A stretch of DNA of 21,162 nucleotides from a virus. Of this stretch, positions 13,971 through 20,721 are shown one piece after another. The stretch's first letter is position 1, and each line of letters begins with the position of its first letter. Both the position numbers and the translations under genes were made by a program. The stretch lies in the IMG/VR virus record IMGVR_UViG_3300025860_000111, positions 1 through 21,162 of that record; one strand, given 5' to 3'. The notes under the pieces were generated by a model that ran no database searches, was not told the origin of the DNA, and worked only from the letters and a program-made list of their open reading frames with translations.

Positions 13971-16900
13971 ATGAGTGTAAATTTTCCATTAGAATTAATT
14001 GGAGTAGGTGACGCCCCGTCTTCATCTGCTGAGACGGTAATAAGAAGAATAGATATTGGTACTAAGTTCGCTGAACTCCCCATTACCGTTGATGGTCTAG
14101 GGAACACTATAACTAACCCGCAGGAATATTGGTATAGATGCGGTGGTGGCTCTACTCAAACGGGCAATAGTATATGGTATGTTAATACAGGGGGCTCGCA
14201 AGTTTATGAAGGCAAAACCACTGCGTTCACTCCTGGTAATATACCTAGTTATGTTCCAGCCGTGGTCCAACAAACCGAGAGATATAGACAATCCGGTACC
14301 AACCTTGAATATACAATTCCAAACCTTGCATCAGAATCGCCCCTGCCTAGTGGAACATATAGAGTGAATCTTATTTTTAGTGATAACTATAGAAACTTTA
14401 GAGTTGTAAATATTTTTATTAATAATATTTTTGTAGGTGAGCTTAGAGAGGAAAGCACCGATGGAACGACATTTGTAGGTGAATTTCAATCATATGATGT
14501 TGAAGTATCAACTGGTGTCATAGAGATACGGTTTGAAAAAGTGCAAGAAAACCCCAAAATCCATGGAATTGAAATCATAAAGTTAGGTACTACTGATGAG
14601 ACTGCTTTTGTTACAATAGGAAATATTAATAACACTAATGATAATACCGGCTTCGGTTCAGTTCCATATGTATATGAAATTGCAAAATATGAAACGTTTA
14701 GAAGAAAGATAGATGATTATAATGCAGATCCTGTAAATGTAAATAGACAAATAACTGCAGGCGATCCTAGATTTACAGATGATCTGCATCCTGCATATAG
14801 TGTATTTGGAAACAGAGCTTTTCGCTTTGTTAACTGGTTAAATGAAAGAGAAGGCTACCAGCCAGCATATAAAATTTTAGGTGGCGGTTCAAATGATCCT
14901 ATTTCTCTTTGGAGTAGTGCTGAAGCGTGGCAACTCGGTGGTGAAAACAGATTTAGACATAAGGCCGCAAAATATTTCTTACCATCTTATAATGAATGGT
15001 ATAAAGCAGCTTATTATGATCCTATTAATACTGTTTATTACGATTATGCAACTGGAAGTGACACTCCTCCAATTTCTACACCTGGTGGTAAAGTTGAAGG
15101 AACCGCGGTGTATAATCAAGACATCAATACTGGTCTTGCGGTTGTAACTAATGCGGGTGGGGAAAGTCCTTATGGTATAGTTGGAGGAAACGGCAATGTT
15201 AGTGAGTTTTTAGAAACGGCGGTAGGGCTGGTTAATGATGACCCTTTGGAAAATAGAATATCTGTTGGTGGTACTTATTCTGATACTACTATTCAACCAG
15301 CTACGGCGACTCCTCCTGGAGCTTCAACCACTTTATTTACCGTTGATGATGCTATTACATTTAGACTCGCTCGTAATCCTAATGCATTTTTCTATACATC
15401 ATATTTTGAAGAGTTCGTACCTATTAACAATCCTGGTAACGATGCAGATACTGTAAATGGTGGTTATGGTGATGTTAGTTATACATATCAAATTGCAAAA
15501 TATAGTGTTGCTGAAGAACAGATCGCTGCTTACAATACAGCCAACCCTTCATTACAAATATCAATAGATTCTCGTGGTGAAAGTAAACCAGCTACAAGTG
15601 TATCGTGGAATGAAGCTGCTCGTTATATTAATTGGCTTAATATAAGAGAAGGGTTTCAACCCGCTTATAAATTTACTACAAACGGAGTTAATGATAACAT
15701 TACTCTTTGGAGTAGTGCTGAAGCTTGGCAAACCGACGGCGAGAATCTTTATCGCCATAAAGATGCAAAATACTTCTTACCTTCAGAAGATGAGTGGTAT
15801 AAGGCAGCTTATTATGATAGTCAAGCAGATGTTTATTACACTTATCCAACAGGAAGCGATACTCCAGTAACAACAGCTGGTAGTACAATAACAGGAGAGG
15901 CTGTTTATGACGGTCAAAGTGGTCCTGCTGATGTTACTAACGCTGGTGGTCTTAGTCCTTATGGAACGATGGGTCAAGGAGGTAATACATATGAATGGAC
16001 TGAAAATGCCCTTGATGGTACAAATGATTCTACTACTGAGTTGCGGGGGTTCCGCGGCGGCAGCTGGTTCAGCGGCTCCAGCGGCTTGCAGTCGTCCTCC
16101 CGCGACGGCGACTTCCCGTTCGGCGGGGACATCGCCCTCGGTTTTCGTGTCGCCTGTAACGTGAATGCTAATCCTATATCAGCCTCGCTCATCACCATTG
16201 GCGATGCTAGTAATAATCCCGATGGTGACACCGCCTTTGGATCAGTTCCATATACATATCAGATCGGTAAGTATGAAGTTAATGAAAAAGAAATTGATGA
16301 GTTTAATAAAATAAATGAAAACGCCATTTTTAAGTTTGATGATGGTGAAGATAAACCCGCTAGAGAATTAACATGGAACTCAGCAGCACGATTTATTAAT
16401 TGGCTTAATTCTAAAGAAGGTTATTTTGAAGCTTACTCCTTTGCGTCAGCAGGCCAATTCAGTGATGATTGGCCGCTTGATCAATCTTGGGATCTTGGTG
16501 GAGAAGTAAATCGTCTAAGACATAAACATGCAAAGTATTTCCTACCAAGCGAAGATGAATGGTATAAAGCGGCTTACTGGGATCAGCCCTTATCTAAGTA
16601 TTGGTTATATTCAACAGGAAGCGATACTCCTCCAGCAGATGTTCCAGGCGGGGTAGATCCAAATACTGCTGTTTATAACCAAACTGCCACGGCTTCAGTT
16701 ATTCGGGCGGGTGGGGAAAGTCCTTATGGTATAGTTGGAGGAAACGGTAATGTGAAGGAGTGGCTTGAAGGTGCGCCAGCTGGAAACACAACTCAAAAGT
16801 GGGCTGCTGGTGAATCCTATGAAGCGACGACGTTAGGAACAAAAAATTCTTTTCCAAATTTATTCCTGAATAACTCAGGAGATGATAAGATAGGTTTTCG

Positions 16901-18665
16901 TTGCGCCGCTAACCCCGATACGAAAACGCCAACAATTCTTTTTGATCAATTTGGAGATGAACTCGTTAAGTATAATGGTGATATACCACCCGATTATAAT
17001 GATGGTAATTTTTTATACCCGCCCGTGAGTATTCTTATAGGAGAATCTGCTTCTGAAATTGGCGGACGTGCATTTAGAAATAATACTAATTTAGAATCTT
17101 TAAATTTAGGGCTGAGTGTTGGTGAGATTCGAGGCAGTGCATTTGAAGGTTGTACCAACCTAACAGGGCCTCTTAATATTCCAGATAGTATAACTGCTAT
17201 ACGAGATCTAGCTTTTCGAAATTGCTCTTCTTTACAGAGTTTAGATCTTGGTAACACCATTGCCTTTATTGGTGATAATGCATTTGATGGTTGTACCAAC
17301 CTAACAGGACCTCTTAATATTCCAGATACTGTATTTGTGATTGATCCCAGGGCATTTCTTAATTGTTCTGGAATTTCTTCTTTAAAAATCTCGAATAATA
17401 TGTCTATACTTAAAATTGGCACCTTTCAAAATTGTTCTGGAATACTGGGGGAAGTGATCATCCCAGATATTGTAACCGAGATAGGTAATAACGTTTTTAA
17501 GAATTGTTCTAATGTAACATCGTTTAATATCCCGACCGGCTTGGAATCTATTGGCAGTTCTGCTTTTTCTCAATGCTCTTCATGGGTTGGTCCATTAGTC
17601 CTTCCAGATACTTTAACTACTTTTGGAACATTTACTTTTATTGGCTGTTCGGGATTAACTAGTTTTAATTTTCCAAATAACCCAAACTTTACCAGCATAC
17701 CATCTGGTTTATTTAATAATTGTCCTAATCTAGCTGGTCCACTAATCATTCCAGATTCGGTGACTTCGATCGGAAACGCTCCTTTTCGTGATTGCAATAA
17801 ATTAACAGGTCCACTAATCATTCCAGATAAAGTGACTTCTATTGGCGGTTCTGCTTTTATTGATTGCTCTGGCTTAGAATCTCTTACGCTTGGTTCTGGA
17901 CTTACTAATATTGAAGTTGCAACATTTAACCGCTGCAGCGGAATGATTGGAACTCTTAGTATACCCGCCACTATAACTGAAATTGGCGGTAATGCATTTA
18001 GAGCTTGCTCTTTTGATAGAATTGAATACTACGCCGTTGTAAAACCGAGCGAAGACGGCAATGTGTTTTCTTCAAATAATACAACAGAAATACACGTTCC
18101 TAGCGAAGCTCCTTTTAATGCTAGACCAAATGCATGGGTGGGAGGAGAAGTTTGGAATGGATTAACAGTAGTAGCCGATTTAGACAATTCTTTAAATACT
18201 ACACTATATGATGTTAATAATTTAGCTTTAATATCTATTGATATAGATATACCAAATAATTGGAATGAAAATGAAACTCTATTTGCGGCCGATACTATTA
18301 AGATTGGAAGTTCTTGTGCAGCAATAGGAGACCAGGCCTTTATTAATAATACATCTTTAACAGATATTGCATATGGTATTATTCCAGCAACCGTTCAAAC
18401 GATTGGCAGTGGTTCTTTTCAAAATTGTACTTTCTTAGCCGGTTCATTAACTATATCAAGTGGCATTACATCTATTGGAGATTTTGCTTTTCAAAATTGC
18501 TCTTCTATTACTTCAGTTAACATTGAAGCGACAACCGCGCCAATAATTGGTATTAATACATTTTCTGGTATGACCTCAGTATTTCCAGCAGAGATTCATG
18601 TTCCAACTGGCGCAACAGGGTATGCTGCATCATATAACGGACTAACAGTAGTTGCAGACTTATAA
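13971..18665 (+). CDS. Malectin + triple FGE/C-type-lectin-fold + BspA-LRR adhesin, probable DGR target
   Basis: This 1564-residue protein has a clear order of domains. Residues 48-203 are malectin-like, a carbohydrate-binding fold (YWYRCGGGS, VQQTERYRQSG, TYRVNLIFSDNYRNF, NPKIHGIEII). Three formylglycine-generating-enzyme/sulfatase-modifying-factor domains follow at about 207-472, 474-730 and 731-984. Each starts with SVPYxYEIAKYE or a close variant and contains WNEAARYINWLN- and KYFLPSxDEWYKAAY-type segments. Residues about 985-1404 and 1405-1564 are two blocks of BspA-type leucine-rich repeats, with units such as IPDSVTSIGxxAFxxCSxL. Each block ends in EIHVP...GLTVVADL. Residues 691-728 of the middle domain form a GC-rich probable variable region. 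The FGE domains are probably binding scaffolds, not enzymes. It has no signal peptide and would be a virion adhesin. Confidence 0.85.
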   Translation: MSVNFPLELIGVGDAPSSSAETVIRRIDIGTKFAELPITVDGLGNTITNPQEYWYRCGGGSTQTGNSIWYVNTGGSQVYEGKTTAFTPGNIPSYVPAVVQQTERYRQSGTNLEYTIPNLASESPLPSGTYRVNLIFSDNYRNFRVVNIFINNIFVGELREESTDGTTFVGEFQSYDVEVSTGVIEIRFEKVQENPKIHGIEIIKLGTTDETAFVTIGNINNTNDNTGFGSVPYVYEIAKYETFRRKIDDYNADPVNVNRQITAGDPRFTDDLHPAYSVFGNRAFRFVNWLNEREGYQPAYKILGGGSNDPISLWSSAEAWQLGGENRFRHKAAKYFLPSYNEWYKAAYYDPINTVYYDYATGSDTPPISTPGGKVEGTAVYNQDINTGLAVVTNAGGESPYGIVGGNGNVSEFLETAVGLVNDDPLENRISVGGTYSDTTIQPATATPPGASTTLFTVDDAITFRLARNPNAFFYTSYFEEFVPINNPGNDADTVNGGYGDVSYTYQIAKYSVAEEQIAAYNTANPSLQISIDSRGESKPATSVSWNEAARYINWLNIREGFQPAYKFTTNGVNDNITLWSSAEAWQTDGENLYRHKDAKYFLPSEDEWYKAAYYDSQADVYYTYPTGSDTPVTTAGSTITGEAVYDGQSGPADVTNAGGLSPYGTMGQGGNTYEWTENALDGTNDSTTELRGFRGGSWFSGSSGLQSSSRDGDFPFGGDIALGFRVACNVNANPISASLITIGDASNNPDGDTAFGSVPYTYQIGKYEVNEKEIDEFNKINENAIFKFDDGEDKPARELTWNSAARFINWLNSKEGYFEAYSFASAGQFSDDWPLDQSWDLGGEVNRLRHKHAKYFLPSEDEWYKAAYWDQPLSKYWLYSTGSDTPPADVPGGVDPNTAVYNQTATASVIRAGGESPYGIVGGNGNVKEWLEGAPAGNTTQKWAAGESYEATTLGTKNSFPNLFLNNSGDDKIGFRCAANPDTKTPTILFDQFGDELVKYNGDIPPDYNDGNFLYPPVSILIGESASEIGGRAFRNNTNLESLNLGLSVGEIRGSAFEGCTNLTGPLNIPDSITAIRDLAFRNCSSLQSLDLGNTIAFIGDNAFDGCTNLTGPLNIPDTVFVIDPRAFLNCSGISSLKISNNMSILKIGTFQNCSGILGEVIIPDIVTEIGNNVFKNCSNVTSFNIPTGLESIGSSAFSQCSSWVGPLVLPDTLTTFGTFTFIGCSGLTSFNFPNNPNFTSIPSGLFNNCPNLAGPLIIPDSVTSIGNAPFRDCNKLTGPLIIPDKVTSIGGSAFIDCSGLESLTLGSGLTNIEVATFNRCSGMIGTLSIPATITEIGGNAFRACSFDRIEYYAVVKPSEDGNVFSSNNTTEIHVPSEAPFNARPNAWVGGEVWNGLTVVADLDNSLNTTLYDVNNLALISIDIDIPNNWNENETLFAADTIKIGSSCAAIGDQAFINNTSLTDIAYGIIPATVQTIGSGSFQNCTFLAGSLTISSGITSIGDFAFQNCSSITSVNIEATTAPIIGINTFSGMTSVFPAEIHVPTGATGYAASYNGLTVVADL
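15153..15193 (+). repeat. 41-base exact repeat in FGE domain 1 (also at 16707-16747)
   Basis: These 41 bases encode AGGESPYGIVGGNG and match 16707-16747 in domain 3 base for base. Domain 2 has a divergent version at the same place (AGGLSPYGTMGQGGN). Domains 1 and 3 thus share a recent duplication or conversion tract that domain 2 does not. Confidence 0.85.
16041..16160 (+). other. Probable DGR variable region (GC-rich island)
   Basis: Bases 16041-16140 have 73 G or C and only 8 A in 100, inside an AT-rich gene. All 33 codons from 16041 to 16139 end in G or C; from 16140 the gene returns to T-ending codons (GGT TTT CGT). The frame stays open and the protein follows the layout of DGR variable regions in FGE/C-type-lectin folds: RGGSW (695-699), six NNC codons in a row at 700-705, LQS (706-708), S-R (710-711), codons GAC GGC GAC TTC (712-715), Pro716, then GFRVA (724-728). 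AAC codons in a template, once mutated at their adenines, would give exactly such NNC codons. The 3' edge is approximate. No template copy is in the window. Confidence 0.75.
16192..16228 (+). other. Imperfect hairpin downstream of the variable region
   Basis: TCACCATTGG (16192-16201) can pair with CCGATGGTGA (16219-16228) as 10 base pairs with one G-T wobble, leaving a 17-base loop. It starts about 30 bases beyond the likely end of the variable region. Some DGR targets need a hairpin just after the variable region for efficient homing, but those have a short loop and sit closer. It may be coincidental. Confidence 0.3.
16707..16747 (+). repeat. 41-base exact repeat in FGE domain 3 (also at 15153-15193)
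   Basis: This is the second copy of the 41-base sequence in domain 1. The distance between copies is 1554 bases, about the length of two FGE domains, so recombination between them would remove the domain carrying the GC-rich island. Confidence 0.85.
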
Positions 18666-18669
18666 AAAG

Positions 18670-19581
18670 ATGAGTATAGAAAATACAAAGTTAAATACAA
18701 AGTTAAACATAGAAACGTTTGATAATATTAAAGCTACTATAAAGAACGAAGACAAGACAACAGTATCGGTTGATCATAATTTTTTAGTTCCAGATTATAC
18801 ACCTCCTACTAATGCCATAATAGCATGGAATAGTTATATGGAGGTTGGCGCAATATTTGGCGATCAAATATTAACTGAATTTGTTAAAAACGATGCAGGC
18901 ATTCCACTTTCAATGTCAATCTTTAGAAATGATATTGAAGTTTATATAGATGATAATTTAATAGGTATTCAAATAGATGATATGCCAGAACAATTTGGTT
19001 TTGATAATCCAAACAACCCTAACTTTAAATATGATAGTTCTTATATAGATTTTACTGAGGTTGAACCCGGTATTGTGAAATACTCATCAAGCGTTAGATA
19101 TTTAAGTGGCCTGCCTAAACAAAATAGTAGTAATGGTTTAGATGGAAGAAAGCCAAGTAGAAGACAGACAAATGCGCCACAAGCAGGCAGCTTAGATTTT
19201 AGATCAGAGGATATATTTGTTTCTGGAGTTTATCCATATTATTATGGATTAAGCAATGCACCAATGACTAAAGAAGAAATACAAGAACTAATAGATAGCA
19301 ATGACTCTTCTTTAAATTTTGTTGTGGCTGATAGCATGGGTGATGTAACTATTAGATATGACTCAAACGAACAATATCTATGGTTTGCTCATGCTAGTAT
19401 ATATGATCAAAAAAATAGTTGGCTTAACAGCGATACAACAAACGGCGAAATAACAAGCGGGGGTTTTATAGAGAAAACTGGGCAATTCCAGCTTTCAAAT
19501 ACTTTTTGGGTTAACATTGATTTTACAATATATCAAAGTAATGCAGTAAGCACCACTTACGAACTTACTTACCTTGTTTAA
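18670..19581 (+). CDS. Putative fiber-tip or receptor-binding protein of phage type
   Basis: This 303-residue protein begins MSIENTKLNTKLN. The N-terminal third resembles no domain I know; the middle contains two Ile/Asp-rich strands and a segment rich in Pro, Ser and Arg (DGRKPSRRQTN). The C-terminal about 120 residues (VSGVYPYYYGLS, NFVVADSMGDVTIRYDS, EQYLWFAHASIYDQKNSW, FTIYQSNA) resemble a beta-rich domain that recurs at the ends of phage fiber and tail proteins, also near the tip of long fibers. I chose the ATG at 18670, 4 bases after the preceding stop; a TTG at 18652 would overlap the adhesin gene. A TATAAAAA run immediately before is a 7 of 8 late-octamer match but is too close to the ATG to be convincing. 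Confidence 0.65.
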   Translation: MSIENTKLNTKLNIETFDNIKATIKNEDKTTVSVDHNFLVPDYTPPTNAIIAWNSYMEVGAIFGDQILTEFVKNDAGIPLSMSIFRNDIEVYIDDNLIGIQIDDMPEQFGFDNPNNPNFKYDSSYIDFTEVEPGIVKYSSSVRYLSGLPKQNSSNGLDGRKPSRRQTNAPQAGSLDFRSEDIFVSGVYPYYYGLSNAPMTKEEIQELIDSNDSSLNFVVADSMGDVTIRYDSNEQYLWFAHASIYDQKNSWLNSDTTNGEITSGGFIEKTGQFQLSNTFWVNIDFTIYQSNAVSTTYELTYLV

Positions 19582-19599
19582 GTTTAATAATACAAAAAT

Positions 19600-20493
19600 A
19601 TGTTAGTTAATGTATATGCAATAAATAAAGAATTACCAATGGGATTTGGAGATTTTATTCGAGGGTGCGTTACGTGTCACCAACTGTCTTTAAAAAATAA
19701 GTTTGATTTTGATTTTGATCTTAAAAAGTTTTCTAAGTTTTATAAATCAGAAGAAGTTTTATTAAAAAAGAGTATATACACTGAAGCATTACCTAAAGCG
19801 ATCAATATAAACCTCCTTGAAAAAAATTTAAATTCATTGTTGCGTTTTAAGCGGCAATCTAATTTAAATGATACAGATTTATTTGTTTTAACAAATGCAT
19901 GGCCAAAAGGCACTGCTGAAAAACATGAAAAAATAGAAGATAGGCTTAAACAAAAAACTTGGGGTAAAATATCTAAAGAAACAAAAGACTTTATTAAATC
20001 ACGATTAATACCAATTGATTTTCAGTCTGAGTTTATTAAAAACTTACCGAAAAAATACGAAGTTGTTCATATAAGAGCAGGCGATCATATATCTTTTATA
20101 AATGCAATTAATAAAAAATCTTTAGATATTCATAATAAGTTAATAGAGGTTAATTCTTTTGATGAACTTATTAAAGCGGCGGTATCAAGAATTTCTAAAA
20201 TACTAAAAAAGACAAAGCATCCGTTAATAATTCTTTCTGACTCAGACAAAGTTAAAGACGATATGGGTATCGCCTATGCTGAACTTATTACTAAAGGCAA
20301 AATATTTATTTCTGAGGTTAATGCAAAACATTCAGGCGTGGATGGTTTACAAGAAACGTTTCATGATTTAACAATTTTAAATAATGCAAAAGAAATTCAC
20401 CAATTATCAGTATATAATTGGGGATCTGGTTTTAGTAATATAGCACATCACATTTATGATGTTCCTATTAAAAGATATCCTAAATTAAAATAA
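19600..20493 (+). CDS. Putative fucosyltransferase-fold glycosyltransferase
   Basis: This 297-residue protein has the landmarks of the GT-B fucosyltransferase-like group. There is an N-terminal glycine-rich turn MGFGDFIRG (14-22), a VVHIRAGD motif (155-162) corresponding to the HxRxGD nucleotide-sugar site, ILSDSDKVK (211-219), and a C-terminal ETFHDLTILNNAKEIHQLSVYNWGSGFSNIAHHI region (252-285 overall) where these enzymes bind the donor. It is Lys-rich, without a signal peptide or membrane segment, and would act in the cytoplasm. Donor and acceptor are unknown. Its place among fiber genes suggests that it glycosylates a virion protein or alters host surface sugars. It is somewhat more AT-rich than its neighbours. 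It starts 18 bases after the preceding stop with no Shine-Dalgarno sequence. Confidence 0.65.
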   Translation: MLVNVYAINKELPMGFGDFIRGCVTCHQLSLKNKFDFDFDLKKFSKFYKSEEVLLKKSIYTEALPKAININLLEKNLNSLLRFKRQSNLNDTDLFVLTNAWPKGTAEKHEKIEDRLKQKTWGKISKETKDFIKSRLIPIDFQSEFIKNLPKKYEVVHIRAGDHISFINAINKKSLDIHNKLIEVNSFDELIKAAVSRISKILKKTKHPLIILSDSDKVKDDMGIAYAELITKGKIFISEVNAKHSGVDGLQETFHDLTILNNAKEIHQLSVYNWGSGFSNIAHHIYDVPIKRYPKLK

Positions 20494-20499
20494 TATTTT

Positions 20500-20685
20500 A
20501 TGTATGTTGCACAAAACATAGAGCGCCCACAGCGGTATGTGGTAGACCCACAGAATGAAGAGCTCTGGACAACTGATGAACATCTAGCTTATAAGTGGAA
20601 GCTTGTGGCCGGTTGTAAGGTTTGGTGCAACTGTATAGGAATGGGCCAGTGGGTTCCTATTGAAATTTCTACCATTGAAAAATAA
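20500..20685 (+). CDS. Small 61-residue protein of unknown function
   Basis: This ORF starts with ATG 6 bases after the glycosyltransferase stop and encodes a short, Trp-rich protein with three Cys (GCKVWCNC) and the phrase MGQWVPIE. No family is recognised. The tight spacing, the correct strand and a composition like that of its neighbours support a real gene. The closely set cysteines could bind a metal or form a disulfide, but nothing else shows this. Confidence 0.55.
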   Translation: MYVAQNIERPQRYVVDPQNEELWTTDEHLAYKWKLVAGCKVWCNCIGMGQWVPIEISTIEK

Positions 20686-20704
20686 TTGTTTAGTTTTAAT
20701 ATAT

Positions 20705-20712
20705 TATAAATA
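20705..20712 (+). promoter_or_regulatory. T4-like late promoter octamer before the last gene
   Basis: An exact TATAAATA ends 9 bases before the ATG at 20722. By T4 geometry the leader would be only about 4 bases. It sits in the 36-base gap after the small gene and suggests a new transcription unit. Confidence 0.6.
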
Positions 20713-20721
20713 AAAGTAGAC

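Noticed and set aside
14589-15390. Second DGR variable region in FGE domain 1
   Set aside because: The corresponding segment has normal AT-rich codons with many A- and T-ending third positions, and no GGSW/NNC pattern.
15907-16164. Alternative frame of 85 codons over the GC-rich island, Ala/Pro-rich at its end
   Set aside because: It is a by-product of the GC-rich segment; the adhesin frame runs through it with a perfect domain fit.
16710-16925. DGR variable region or template in FGE domain 3
   Set aside because: The GFRCA end is kept, but the segment before it has ordinary AT-rich codons and does not match the GC-rich island as a template would.
18661-18668. TATAAAAA as a late promoter for the 303-residue protein gene
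   Set aside because: It matches 7 of 8 bases but ends 1 base before the ATG, which would place the start site inside the gene; read-through from the adhesin promoter is simpler.
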